DNA from: Adiantum capillus-veneris
Taxonomy: Eukaryota; Streptophyta; Polypodiopsida; Polypodiales; Pteridaceae
Assembly (NCBI GenBank): GCA_014529385.2
Contig: CM043942.1
Coordinates: 51,964,274 to 52,028,273 of the forward strand
DNA: 64,000 bases
Reading direction: 5' to 3'
Positions 11,057 to 22,983 of the stretch are shown here, piece by piece (position 1 is the first letter of the stretch; each line of letters opens with the position of its first letter). A program made the position numbers and the translations under genes. The notes under the pieces are model-generated. The model was not told the DNA's origin. It saw nothing but the letters and a program-made list of their open reading frames with translations, and made no database searches.

Positions 11057-12246
11057 AGTTCAGATGTAGATCTGTTTGAATGTGGTCATGGTACGTATGA
11101 TACTGTACATGAGACTATGGGCTCGCTGTAGAGTGATGAGGACTTTTTTGGTTCTGATGATGTTCAGTGATGCGTAATGATTTATGTTGAGGACAGGTAG
11201 TCCTCAGGGTACATTATGCAGGTTGTGTAGAGAGGATACAAAATGTAAAAGCCTGGTTGCAGGTGTTTACTGTTAATCCAATGAGCTGTTTATTGTCTGA
11301 GTGCTTGAAGCTATATACCTGGATGGTTATATGGGACTCTGTGCGTGTAGGGACTTACTTGCAGGCTGCTGTCTGCTCTCTAGGATATAGTTTCTCAATG
11401 CCTGATAACAAAGGCTGTTTATTTTAATTATGTGTTTAGTTCTTGTTGTTTTTAACCATGCCGGACTATGTACTGTTTGCTGAACACTTTGAGGGCATTA
11501 TACGGAGGTGTATTATACGCATATGATTGTGAAAGTTGGTGTGTTGGTTTATGATCTTTTAGTGTGTATGGTAATAGGTTATGTAGTCATACAAGGACAC
11601 ACACACATATGTATCTATACATATGTGACACTTTGAATCCCATTTTACCTCGAAAACTTCCTCTAGCTCAGTTGTGGTGTGTATGTATGAGGATTCAAAT
11701 ATGAAATTTGAGCTTGAATTTTGATTTTGATGCTCAAACAAGAGTTACTAGATTTCAAGTCTTCTTGTAAACAATTTCAAGGTTTGTCACTAACATCACA
11801 TATTTTTCAACAAAAATAATTTCCTGCACCTATACAGCATGCACTAGATGTCTTGCAAGAGTCAAAATCCTCTTCATGCTTGTTTGGCGAGCTAACCATT
11901 CAGGTGTGTGTGTTTTGTTGAAACATCTGCCAACTAATACCATTATAAAGTAAGCTCTTGTTTACTCCCCCCTTTGTCCTCGTTTACTTTTCAGCATTCG
12001 ACGTCCTCAGTCGCCCCTGCTTTTGTGCCCGCACTTCCTCGTCCGTAAGTGACACTGAGGAAGTCAAGGGATCGACGATGGGAGTGTAATCCGCTGTTGA
12101 TGCATCCCATCGGAAAAAAGAACAACCAGTATGACAGATAGGTTTGGTGTGAGCAAGTATGTGGCCCGGTTTAAAATACATTACCGGTTTTTGGCAGACA
12201 TTGGCCACTGTCACCAAGCTGCCTTAGGTTTATGGTTTTCATTTGA
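11057..12246. other. No supported gene
   Basis: AT-rich sequence with short T/G runs and no convincing coding frame. A short acidic frame at about 11060-11170 could be the downstream exon of the preceding gene read in another phase. It is not long enough to support. Confidence 0.5.
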
Positions 12247-12560
12247 ATGGAGGAGCTACATGAAGTTTTCGTGGACCTGGGTAATTTGCTCGTAGCAGGT
12301 GCATGAAATGCTAATATCACTTCCTCCCATTCCAAGTGGGCTGTCTTCCCCGTCTGTTTGCACATCCACATTTATGTTCTTTGCACCATCACCTGATTCA
12401 CCTGTTGTGACATGGAGGAGATAACTCGGGAGTGTCTTGAAAGGGGCGAGCAGGCCCTGCAGGCACTGGCAGAGAAGCTCTTTAGTCTTCCCTCCGCTGC
12501 TGAGAAGACCGGTCGCATTGTTCAACTCCCTTCACCTACAATTTGGCTACCTCGAGAGAA
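12247..12560 (+). pseudogene. RRS1-like (ribosome biogenesis regulator) gene fragment
   Basis: Two short plus-strand segments resemble the conserved N-terminal half of RRS1, a nucleolar 60S-assembly factor. Segment 1 (from ATG 12247) gives VFVDLGNLL, the family's DLGNLL motif, followed by a possible donor GTAGCAGG. Segment 2 (about 12415-12555) gives EEITRECLERGEQALQAL, then KLFSLPS and LPSPTIWLPREK. This matches the family order RECL..G...LQ.....LF.LPS...VQLP.P...LPREK. A possible donor GTATAAGT follows. The rest of RRS1 (the LPKP..PTKWE..A..KGI region) is not visible before the microsatellite at 12606. I read it as a truncated copy, or the first exons of a gene broken by later insertions. 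The assignment is from memory of the family pattern. Confidence 0.5.
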
Positions 12561-12605
12561 ACGTATAAGTGACCCTGCTCATTTGGCTTGTTTTGATCTC
12601 TCTCA

Positions 12606-12657
<52 letters not shown>
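12606..12657. repeat. (CA)n microsatellite
   Basis: About 26 uninterrupted CA dinucleotides. Confidence 0.98.
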
Positions 12658-12663
<6 letters not shown>

Positions 12664-12792
12664 TGCCTGCCCGTGCCCACTTGCAATTGTGTTTTGTGTG
12701 AAACCCAGGTTCCTAAAATATGCACTTGGATGCTCACAATGACACATATATGGTCATGGCTCTCTGTACATATGTACCATTATATTTGAATT

Positions 12793-12881
12793 CATACATA
12801 TGTAGATCCGTGTACACATGTAAAAGACACATACATACGTAGATCCGTGTACACATGTAAAAGACACATACATACGTAGAT
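12793..12881. repeat. 37-bp tandem repeat, about 2.4 copies
   Basis: A unit containing GTAGATCCGTGTACACATG repeats at 37-bp spacing (12802 and 12839). It lies within a 500-bp tract of ACATA/TGTGT-rich simple sequence reaching about 13250. Confidence 0.85.
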
Positions 12882-13374
12882 ATGTGTGTATGTGTGGATG
12901 TATGCATTTTTCTATGTACCCAAACACATACTCATGCATGCACACATATGTGCATATATGTATCTGTGTGTATGTGCAAAATTTATGTGTATATTTTCTC
13001 TTTCTCACATACACGTGTTTGCGTAGGTACATTTACACATATATATATACACACATGTATTAATAACTACAGTTTAACTGTTGTGTATATCAAATGCAGA
13101 TATGTATATCTATATATGCAATAGTGTATAGAAATATATGCATGCTTATTATCATAAGCTGTATTCGAACGTTTGTGTAGACACTCCCATATCCACATAT
13201 GAATCTGTGCACACATGTATACCCATATAAACATATCTGGTTAGATCTTTGCTCTTACATAAATGTACACCATTGCGATCCGAGCTTCCTACTGTTGCTT
13301 CGCCCTCGCCATCCCTCCTCTCCACCCCACCCCCCCTCTTGCTGGTGGCACGCTGAGCCTCTTTCACGCCGCAG

Positions 13375-13403
13375 CCCCCCCCCCCCCCCCCCCCCCCCCC
13401 CCC
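13375..13403. repeat. Homopolymer C run of 29 bp
   Basis: Twenty-nine consecutive C flanked by two copies of a TGGTGGCACGCTG motif (about 13344 and 13409). The opposite strand is a 29-base G run that could form a quadruplex. Exact length may be a sequencing estimate. Confidence 0.9.
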
Positions 13404-13504
13404 GTTGTTGGTGGCACGCTGCGGTGGACTGAGCCTCTCTCGCGCGTGCTGCTTTCTCGTCTTCGACTTCACCCACCCCTTTTCTTTTCAGCATCAGACA
13501 TAGA

Positions 13505-14270
13505 ATGACGACTTCAGCTTCACCTCAGAGGGACTCTACAGCAGCCCCCTCGTCCAACACCGCGGAGTCGACCCTTCGACTTGCTCTTTCGCCAGAAAAG
13601 CAAGCGAGCTTATTGGCCGAGGTGGAACGGCTCCAAGCCACCTCAGTCATTTGCAGGATTGTTGGCACTCGATCCTGCAGAGGCGAGGTGAGGGACCTAC
13701 TTCAAGCTTGACTCCTCACCGAAGTGGGCAAGATCATTGATGTGCAGCTACTCGGGAGAGGATATTATCAGATTGAGTTTGAGTCTCCAGAGATGGCGGC
13801 CAAAGTGGTCTCGATGAGCTTGCTCAGCATTCGAGCGGCTCCAGCATTTTTTCGATAGTGGCGTCGTGGCTTTGACCCGACGACAGATGTTCTTGAGGAG
13901 GAGGAAGACATTCCCATCTCAGTCTGCTTTCCTGGACTGAGGCGAGAATACCTACCTTTATTGACCAGGATTGGCTCCATGTTTGGGTCAGTTTTGAAAC
14001 CCCTCCCACTTCTGCTTCAGTTGTGGCCAAGGTTGCGGGTTTGCCCACTGTTTGGGGTCTAGTTCGGGACACACACCCTCCTAAAGGAGGTCCTCCTTCC
14101 TCGAGTCGATGGAGGGCGGATCAGTCAGAGAGTGGAGTATTCGGGCCTCCCGAATGAGTGTTTCATCTGTAGGCAGATGGGCCACCTAGCGAGGGCTTGT
14201 CCACGTTGGAGACCTCGACCCACAGCACAGACGCAGTCCCCCAGGGTTGTGCCGACCCCCCTCCTTATCT
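13505..14270 (+). pseudogene. LINE ORF1 / DUF4283-type nucleic-acid-binding protein remnant
   Basis: Starting at ATG 13505, the text runs through a basic N-terminal region into VICRIVGTRSCRGEVRDLL, then VQLLGRGYYQIEFESPE and VCFPGLRREYLPLL after frame breaks. This is the layout of the DUF4283 domain of plant LINE ORF1 proteins. It ends at VEYSGLPNECFICRQMGHLA, a CCHC knuckle (C-X2-C-X4-H-X4-C) at about 14160-14200. Stops at about 13710, 13857 and 14061 make it non-functional. No matching ORF2 follows; the LINE ORF2 tail at 8191-9450 may or may not be the same family. Confidence 0.75.
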
Positions 14271-14664
14271 CGTGTTGGTGTTCATGCAAACTAGCCAGAC
14301 ATCCATCAATGTAACTGTGCTAACCTTATCTAAAGTTTTGGTAATATAGATCAATAAGAAGAGGTGAGGGGTTAATCCTCACACTGAGCTCCATCAACAC
14401 TATGTGCAATCATCTCCTTCCTCACCCGCACTTGCACTTTGCATGCACCATACATGCACTCACGATTGTTATCAGAGATTTGGTCTTCCTCCTCGCTTTC
14501 AAATGCGTGAAAATCCTCTTGGAGTGGGTAAGGTTCAATCATAGCTAATTGGGATTAAGGTCTATCTAGAGCAAATTGACAGTCGACAGTACGTTGTGTA
14601 GCAAGTGAAGTAAAGCTTGGAGTACAATAATTTTGTGTAGGAATATATAGAAATCTCAGAGTAA

Positions 14665-14725
<61 letters not shown>

Positions 14726-15809
14726 AGCTAGCTGGAATTCATGTCCACATGCATGCAATTTTAGGTCAGATTTTGGTTTTGATTATTATTGTAGCTTCTT
14801 CGTCATGCTGGCCCAACAAGCATCTTGAGGTTTTAGCCCCCCCTTTCAAAGCCATTTATGCTCTTAGAATCTCAATTTGAGTAGCACACCAGAAGGTAGT
14901 TTTCAATTGACATTTTCAGCATTGGATACACACACACACACTCCAATTTTTGGCTTCAACAGCGAGTCCAAATTCTCACAGACACTCCGTAGAGAGCAAG
15001 ACAAAGAGAGTTTCTTAGTAGGCGATAGGTTACAGATTACCATTAGTAGCAATTTTATGCATCTATAAGAGCAATCTTTTGGATTGCCATATGTGCATTT
15101 TGTCCACGATGTATGTTCTCTATGGTACTGCTTATGCATAGCCATACATGGCTTCGTAGAGACCTCTTAGATACATTTTTACATGCAAAGGGATAGTCAC
15201 ATGCTCTTTTGACACAACAAATTTTTGAGAATCTTTGGTAGTGAAACAACCAGTACAGTTCTAATGGGAGTTTGGATGCACGTGGTTTATGTGTGACTAG
15301 CACTTAAGAGTGCTTATGCTCTGTTGAGAGCATTTTACTACCCATAGGGAAGTGAGTTGTGGTTTTTTCTTGCACGTTTGTTGGTGCCTATTTTTGTGCA
15401 TACAATACATTTGCATTGATTTCATGACATATGTACGTTGTGTGGTGGATACTTCCATTGTACCATTATGGAGCCAATTTTGGCTTGTTTTGGCAGTCTT
15501 GATCATTTTTCAGACTTGGACTGGAAGAGCCCTTTTTGAGACTTTGGCTAGTCGTGTCTATAGGACCTCCTTTTGTGAGGGTCATTTTACAAGGTTTTTT
15601 GTTACCAAGCATTGGGGGCTAGGTTACCCAGTGTGAGGTGGACCTCTATCTCTTCCACATCACAAGTGAATCAGTGATTTTTCCAAGAATAGAGACACAT
15701 AGGCCTAGCCACTCATTGCAATAAAACTCTAAGCATCTACGAAAAAGGGGGGGCTCTCCATCATCCGTGCACACGAGTCCTCAAACTCTATTTCTATGGA
15801 TGGCATCTC
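14271..15809. other. No supported gene; simple repeats
   Basis: Holds a compound (GT)n(GA)n microsatellite at about 14665-14722 and a short (CA)n at about 14928-14941. The remainder has no coding frame I can recognise on either strand. Confidence 0.6.
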
Positions 15810-16480
15810 TCTGAATGAAATCACATGGATACAAAGCAAGGGAATCTCTCTGGTTGCAATCACTTATCCTTACTCTAGGTCCCCTTTTTTTCATCGTGTG
15901 TGAAGAATCAATCTCTATTTTCGATGGATGGTTTCTCTTGGAAGGAAATCACCTACACTTGCATCTTATAGGCATGTGGCATTATGCAAGATGCTAATGC
16001 TACCCGTCAAAATGAATGATGATATTGTTTGCTAGGGGCTATTGCAAAGAAACTATGTTTTGGTACTGCCTAGGTTGACATGTTTGCCAAATATGGTGTA
16101 CTTTAGAAAGCACAAAAAGTGCTCGAGGAGGTTTCTCTGAGGGGTTCTATCTTGACGTACACCAATTGCAAGATATTCCCAACAAGGGTATGACTCCTTT
16201 TAATAGATGCAAAACGAGGGCGCCTCTCTAGTTGCAATCACCTATACATGCATCTTGAAGGGATGTGGTAGTATACAAGATGTTGATTTGGGCAAAAGAA
16301 TTGAGGATGATATTGTTAGTTAGGGGTTGTTGATAAAGAATGACGTGCTTGGAAATGCCTTGACTGACATGTATATTAAGTGTGGTAAACTTTAAAAATC
16401 ACAACAAGTGCTTGAGGATCTTCTTATTTGGAACATCGTCTCTTGGAATGCAATGATTGCGGGATGCTGTAGAAAGAGGA
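15810..16480 (+). pseudogene. PPR protein pseudogene (PLS-type repeats)
   Basis: Two tandem blocks of a pentatricopeptide repeat gene are readable. The second block (about 16226-16475) stays in one frame with two stops: ITYTCILKGCGSIQDVDLGK, then NDVLGNALTDMYIKCGKL and NIVSWNAMIAGC. The first block (about 15935-16190) carries the same wording in broken form (ITYTCIL, DMFAKYGVL, KAQKVLEE). The register is that of P-L-S motifs of organellar RNA-editing factors. This exact wording is, as far as I recall, characteristic of fern, lycophyte and moss PPR families. No DYW domain is visible downstream. Confidence 0.8.
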
Positions 16481-16964
16481 GGGGAGAAGAGAAGTGTGTG
16501 TGTTAGGAGCAAGAGAAAGAAGGCATGGGGCCATCCAAGGAGGGGGGAGGCCTCATGTGTAGAGTTGCGAATACGGCATGAGATTGATTTTTATTTTATT
16601 TTTTGGGGGACGGGGGATATTCCTACCTATTGGACTTTTGTAAAGATAGAGCTTGTAGTAGGTGCACCATTAGTACGTCAGTAAGTTGCTCCAATTTTGA
16701 AGTGTATTAAATTAGGAGGAATCTTAAAAGATACCCTCTTTGTTATCAAAGTGGAAAAGTAGAGACCTACCAGGTGTCATAGGCAAATGGCAAGCAACTT
16801 GTGGTAGGTGGACGGCGAGGGAAATTTTACAAAGGAGGCAGGTGGTAGGACACAAGAGGACATAGCTGGCAGCAAAGGCGAGATAGCTACCACGTGACCA
16901 AATGTAGGTAGCGCGAGAGCAGATGGAGAGTTTTGAAGAGAAGAGTGTATTTTGGAAAGGGCGC

Positions 16965-17440
16965 TTGAAGATGACATATATATTCCTGAACCTTTCTCGA
17001 AGGAAGCATTAGAGCCATTGTAATGGACTCATATTCTAGAAACCTTAGATGTGTGTGCTATCTCAGATGGTCCCACAACAAAATTCTACGATAAGGATGG
17101 ATATGATGTGGTTTTGTGTTTTATGGTCAATACAATCCTAGGAAAGGTTTCCTTAGAACATCCCAGGGGTGATAGATTGATCAAACAAGAGGTTGAAGAG
17201 TTTTATGACTCTTCGGAGCATTTTGCAGGAGAGGATGACGTAGACAATGAATGCTTTGATAACTTGAGTGACCAAGAAGAAACTATAGTAGACATCCGGT
17301 TTTACAATTTTTCAACCAAAAACCTAAACGTCTATTTTGAAGATCCATTTTTTGTACTTATCGTAGATATGGTGATGCCATGGAATTATATGAGAGTCTT
17401 TATGAGTTTAGTTTGTGGCCTTTTTAGCTTGGTATGTTAG
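16965..17440 (+). pseudogene. Gypsy gag-pol linker fragment related to element D
   Basis: The text IPEPFSKEALEPL, then HILETLDVCAISDGPTTKF and GYDVVLCF matches element D at about 44300-44440 (IPEPFPEEELEPF, HILATLDVCAVEDAPTTKF, GYDVVPYF). An acidic tail with YDSSEHF follows, comparable to YDSEEHF in D. It is the region just after the protease. One stop lies near 17020. This shows a second member of the D family in the same window, with sequence that helps define D's broken frame. Confidence 0.75.
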
Positions 17441-18227
17441 GCACATGTACATGTGCGTCAAGTCACCCAGCTAGTAGGTCAGCCGTTATAGGGGCAAGTG
17501 TGTGCAGTTTGATTTTTTTTTATATGCCCCTAATCTATGTATATGAGATGTGAGTTTTAAGCAAGCACTGTGTGGTATCTTATTATCAAAATTTTGTAGT
17601 TTTTTTGTCGTTATAATTCTTTTGCCCTCAACTAACTTCTCTCTATGTAGTAGTGCTATATAGCATGTTGTTTGCATCAATTTTTCACATAGTAATGCAT
17701 AGATTCAAACATTGACATCTTCAAAAAAATTTGTTGTAAAAAAATTAGAATTTTTTTAAACCTTGAAAGCATCCCTTTTGGATTTGTTCTTTAGAAGCTA
17801 TAGTATGTTCCCTGCAGGGTACATGATATGGTAGCCTGCATGCAATTTGATCTAGAGCAAGTTGTGAAAGCTTACATGCTTTGTGACATATGTAAAATTT
17901 GAAATTATGGTTTTTCAAAATGGAGAAGATCTTTTTTCAAGTGCATTGGTTGGTATGTGGTGTAAATCCATGCTAGGGCAGGTGCTTCTTCCTAGTTTCC
18001 ATGGTGGTCTTCTAAGTTGGCATGTGCTTGTAAATTCCCACGGGATCACTTGTCTTTGACTTGTGGTTTTGTGGAGTTATTTTGATATGGTTTGTGGTGA
18101 TGAATTTGCATATTGAAGACTATTGGGATACATTGTTGTAGAGGTGTCCCTTGTTCTTGTTTTCTTAACAGTGTTTTGATGCCCTCCACTGCAAAACTCT
18201 TTCCTGTGACCTTCAAGTTATAGGTTT
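17441..18227. other. No supported gene
   Basis: AT-rich, with no coding frame or clear repeat. It separates the D-like fragment from the gag remnant, and may be debris of the same insertion. Confidence 0.5.
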
Positions 18228-19340
18228 TGATTGATGTGATAGCAGAATTTCCAATTTTTTATGGTAATGTAGGCGAGGATGTTGATGCATTCATTGAAAA
18301 GATGGAGTTTTCTTGTTTGATTACAAATCAAGAAGATCCATTGGTTATGCTGAATATATATATACTTTTTGCTTGAAAGAGAATGCAAGGACATGGTACA
18401 ATGAATATAAATTGTAGTTGAAATCATCTCGATCTCCATGGTGATGATTGACAATGCAATTAAGAAGGATTTTCTTGAGAGGTTTAAGAAGGTGAGGATC
18501 TAGAGAAGGTAGGTATTTGTGTCAAGAGCCTTATGCAAGGTGAACATGAAACAATGGATATGCATGTGAGGTAGTTTAATGAGTTATGGAGAAAATGTTG
18601 TAATGTTTTAAGAAATGAGTCCTCCTCTTATGCTTGAATTGACCATGTTTATGCTAATCTTAAGGGTTGATTTGAGATTCAAAGTTGAGCTAAAAAGGTG
18701 GCTTACATTTGAGGATGTAGTAAAGGTTGCAAAGCATGAGGAATGGACACTAGAGAGATTGAGAGGGCTTGGATTGCATGTGATGTGAAGCCAAAGGTTT
18801 CTCCATGCATTGATGTATATACAAAGAGAGCCTCTAATTCAATATTATATCATGGTGTTTGTCTTGCAAAAGAACAACAAGCATATAATGAGGAGAAAGA
18901 TGATAAGAAGAATGTACAAATCATGTCATCCTTGTTGTCTTTTCCACTTAATGGTGCTTCACATGGCAAAGATGATGTTTCGATGGATGTGAAAATGAAT
19001 GGAAAGGAAAAGAATGAAATTAGTGAAGTTCCAAAAAAGGATCATGATGAGAATCAAGATATGGATGCCATAAATGTCATGTCTACTATATGCACGTGCA
19101 TTGGAAGAGGAGCTTGTATGATGCTAAAGTGGATATAGATTGCCCCTCTCCTTTATGTTTTAGTTGAAAAGGACTTGCACATCAACAAAGCTTTTCATGT
19201 GCAAGAGGATTATACCCAAGAAGAGGCTTCTCAAGTATATTGTATGGTTGGGTCTACGACAAAAAATGATGTTGCTATTGAACATGCTGTGGACCTTGGA
19301 ATGAGGAGACTATCCATAAGTAATTTCATGATTCTATCTA
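18228..19340 (+). pseudogene. Ty3/gypsy gag remnant with downstream acidic region
   Basis: Frames with stops read FPIFYGNVGEDVDAFIEKME, CLKENARTWYNEY, KKDFLERFKKV and LTFEDVVKVAKHEEWTLERL. This is the order of the retrotransposon Gag domain (F.G..GED...F...., then the W-Y motif, then F...F). An open stretch from 18743 to 19138 continues with a charged, Lys/Asp-rich region of unknown role. I see no protease or RT attached. Confidence 0.7.
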
Positions 19341-19490
19341 TGATGATGTAGGTAGCCATGCTGTCAATGATGAAGTGCATAAGATGGTTCTTGAGGCTAT
19401 GTGGGAAGCCATGGAAATGTAATTTGATGCGTAATGATAATATGGTTCATGGTAACTTTCTAGATCCTCTTTTGCTAAGGAGATTAAGCT

Positions 19491-19718
19491 ATGTGTAGAA
19501 GATGTCTTACCTTTAAGCTGGACACTTTTGAAATGAATGATTTTTTTTTAATGGGTGAAGAATATGATTTGGTTATGCATAAGTATATGATGATGCTTGA
19601 TGAAAAGGTTGATGCCATTTTTAAGGGGATGGTAAAGGATGATGTCCATGATATGATGAGTGAGGAGACTCTATATATGGTATTTGTGAATACTATTTTT
19701 TATTTCCAAGGGGAATAG
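19491..19718 (+). other. Small open stretch of unknown nature
   Basis: Seventy-five codons rich in Met, Asp and Glu (for example LDEKVDAIFKGMVKDD). It follows the gag remnant and is probably part of the same decayed element. Not recognised. Confidence 0.25.
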
Positions 19719-19946
19719 ATGGCATATAAATTCCATGGTTTGATGTCGGAAACATTAACTTGGGTGCTTTAACTTTATGAAGTTGTAGCATGTGTTTTAT
19801 GGCCATTTGATCTAGGTGACCATGAAATTGTTTGCTACTAATGAGCATGAATGTTCTAGTAGGCTTTGGGGTTGGCAAACTATGTTGCGTGCATTTTTAT
19901 TGCGAGCTTCTTTTTTTGTGTAGCCTACCTTGATTATAAACTTCGG

Positions 19947-19981
<35 letters not shown>

Positions 19982-20327
19982 AGTCCCAAAATGGCACCTC
20001 ATGCAAAGCTTGAAAAATGGCATCACTTTTTATTTAAGAGTGAAAGAGAGAAGTTTTGTTGATTCTTCAAAATGTGTAGCACCTATTGGATCAAACAAAA
20101 ATAAATTCAATCAATAATAAGATGGCCATCCCTTTGAAAATCCAAGTCAAAGCTCTACCTCATGCGACACACTTGCTATTCTGTGCCCTCATCCCCACCT
20201 TGCACACACACAGGTGGAGAGGTGCCTCCCCCAAACCCTATCCTTGCAACCTCTTTGTCCCAAAACTCTTCCCTCGTGGAGACACATATTGTGCCCTCTC
20301 CTTGGCCCCACCTTGCACACACATAGT

Positions 20328-20394
<67 letters not shown>

Positions 20395-21293
20395 AGCACC
20401 GGGAATAGAAAAAGAGGCAAAGGCTTTGATCAGGCGAGAGGGAGAGAGAATCTACTAAAGTATCTTTGATTTTCTCTTTTTTTTTGGTTGTGGTGCAAAC
20501 ATACTACAATCCACATATTCCTATTAGACAAATTTTTGGAGATTCAATTTGTGTGCAAGTCTTATTTTATTCAATCGCACTCTGTAGCAATGGCTCACAA
20601 TTGAGCTCAAAACCTTGAATGTTAGACAAAGACACTAGCCTAAACCATTGTAGCGCAAGAGGGGCATGCCTAGTATATGAGCCTTGCATGATTAAAAGAA
20701 ATCACACTACACCTGCACCACCGCATGGCAGTCTCCTCATTCATGCAGCCTCCATGTTTGTGCAACCTCCTTTGCCACTTGCCTCCCTCACCAGGGCTAC
20801 CACTTTTCATCACTTTGCCTTTTTCCATTTCATCCAAATGCATGTATCTTCCAAGATATTTCCTAATAAACCAATTCCCAAAATTTGAACCACATAACTA
20901 TGTGCTTTTTCATAAGCAAGTTATAATGAGGATACAAGCTTGTCAATACCACTTTGTGATTAATACAAATTTACAATAGATATAGATACTTGGATTTGCT
21001 GATGTTAGATACACCTTACAACAAATCGACATGGTTAATGCTTGAGACTTGGAATGGTTAATCCTAGTCTTTACACTAGAGGTAAGACTCTACTGCTACA
21101 AGTCATGACCACAATCACTTTGGAGGGATGTAGATGACCAACATTCTCCCAAAATGTTGATGATGATTAGGATGACAATTGGTAATGTATTTTCCCCTCT
21201 CACTCTAGCCCACCTTCTTCATTCCAACCACTACCTCTTCTTCTAATGACACTGATTGAATCATTCTCTGCTTGGCTCATATAATAAGTTCTT

Positions 21294-21342
<49 letters not shown>

Positions 21343-21784
21343 GAAGAGTTTCAATCATAATAGATTGCATAATATTAATAATGTCTCCCTACCTCTATAT
21401 CATGCTTGTGTCACACTAGAGACAACTAGAGACTAGGGCATATCACCATCCTTTATTATATGGGGACAACCTATGTGGAACCTTGGACATGCAAGAAAGA
21501 GGAGTGCATAACTTGGTGGTTGTCAATAGTCCCATTGACAACACAATTATCTTGAAAAGACAAGAGAGGAGGAGGGCATAACTTGGTGGTTGTCAGTAGT
21601 GCCATTGACAACATACTTGAGTTTGAAAAGGCAAGAGAGGAGGAGGAGAGGAGGAGATAGATGTTGTCAATAGGGTAGTGAAACAATGGGTACAATGGCT
21701 ACACAAGATTCTATGCAGGGGTAGTTGCATCCATGTCATGGGACAACCATGGATGTTAACCCAAAATGTCGGGAACTCAATTTT
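19719..21784. repeat. Non-coding stretch with several microsatellites
   Basis: (AG)n at 19951-19980, a longer (AG)n of about 30 units at 20331-20390, and (CT)n at 21299-21340. A 70-bp unit is duplicated in tandem at about 21498-21643: GCATAACTTGGTGGTTGTCA recurs at 21506 and 21576. No gene is supported. Confidence 0.85.
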
Positions 21785-22128
21785 TGTTGAAGATGATGAA
21801 ACAGGAAACAGAAGGAAGATAGCAACTCAGAGTAGGAAGAAGATGGAGAAGGAGAAGACAATGAAATAGGAAACAGAAGGAAGATAGCAGCTTAGAGTAG
21901 GAAGAAGATGGAGAAGGAGAAGACACAGAGCTTGCGTACGAGATCTCTGTAGTCTATCTCTCTGTATTAGAATAATAGAGTATTTACAAACTCATAGCTA
22001 CAAAGCTTATATGAGACCCTAAGAGATAAGGTGTCCTTTCACACCAGATGTCTAGGGGGAAAAACCCAGTGGGACAAAAGTGCCCCTAGCGAAGCGCGTA
22101 TACACACTAACACTACTACATGTCTACA
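21785..22128 (-). repeat. Element B 3' LTR with internal tandem duplication
   Basis: TGTTGAAG ... GTCTACA. A roughly 65-bp block with GAAACAGAAGGAAGATAGCA is present twice here (about 21800 and 21866) and once in the other LTR. LTRs are identical at insertion, so the duplication arose afterwards. Confidence 0.92.
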
Positions 22129-22140
22129 AATCCCCCTGTA
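22129..22140 (-). other. Element B polypurine tract
   Basis: The minus strand reads TACAGGGGGATT directly before the 3' LTR. Confidence 0.8.
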
Positions 22141-22149
22141 GTGATAGTG

Positions 22150-22974
22150 TGAATCCGTACAAGGTAGCAGATCATCATGTGTATGAGAGTAAGGCCAAAG
22201 CTTTTCGGAAAGCTTCAAACTTTTCTCGTGATAACGCCTTCGTAAATAGATGTGCAATGTTATCCTGTGTAGGACAGTAAGTTAGTGTGATCTCCCTTGC
22301 ATGTAGCCTTTCCTGACATAGTGGTAGTGAACCTCTATGTGCTTTGTTCTTGCATGAAATACTGGATTCCTTGCAACTGCCATAGCACTCTGACTGTCAG
22401 TGAAAATGGTGGTGTGTGTCCGTTGACACTCACAAAGATCTGCCAATAACCTGCGTATCCATACACAATCAACTATTGTCGTGAAAGCTGCCCTGTACTT
22501 AGCTTCACAAGTTGATGTAGCCACTGTGGGTTGCTTCTTGCTTAGCCAAGATATACATGCATTTCCCAAGAAAAAACAATTCCCACTTGTGGAATGTCAT
22601 GTGTCAAAATCACCAGCCCAATCTGAATCGCTGTAACCAAGAAGCTGCATAGAACTGTGCTTTCCATACATATCCCCCCTTGGAAAGAACATGGAAAGAT
22701 TAGGGGTACCTGAAAGGTAACGAAGTATGCGCTTCACAGCCTGCCAATGATGCATACCTGGGCTGTACATAAATCTGCTTGCTTGTGAAACCCCAAATTG
22801 AATGTCTGGATGAGTGTTGCCTGCCAAATATATCAAGCAACCAACCACTGCTCCGTAAGTATATACATCAAAAGGTTCTCCAGCATCGTGCATGCTCAAC
22901 TTTGATCTAGTTTCTACGGGTGTAGAGATTGGTTTACAATTTTTCATACCAAACTTGTCCAAAATTTTATGCAA
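22150..22974 (-). pseudogene. Element B RNase H
   Basis: Copia RNase H domain. YSDSDWAGD supplies the first Asp, STCEAKYRAA the Glu (usually S.EAEY), FTDSQSAM the third acidic residue, and ARTKHIEVHYHYVR the C-terminal HF-type motif. The connection segment upstream (GCLIYLAGNTHPDIQFGVS) is also clear. A stop at about 22600 and a frame break near 22280 interrupt it. Confidence 0.88.
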
Positions 22975-22983
22975 ATATTTTGC

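Noticed and set aside
11984..12217. Minus-strand frame with a CSFFRWDAS motif resembling the end of a GRF zinc finger
   Set aside because: The other GRF residues and spacing are not present, and no flanking exon supports it. It also overlaps the plus-strand RRS1-like region.
12412..12789. Long plus-strand frame ending in Thr-His repeats
   Set aside because: Only the first part (about 12415-12555) is protein-like. The repeat is translation of the (CA)n microsatellite.
13152..13494. Gly-rich and Pro-rich frames on both strands
   Set aside because: Products of the C homopolymer and its GC-rich flanks.
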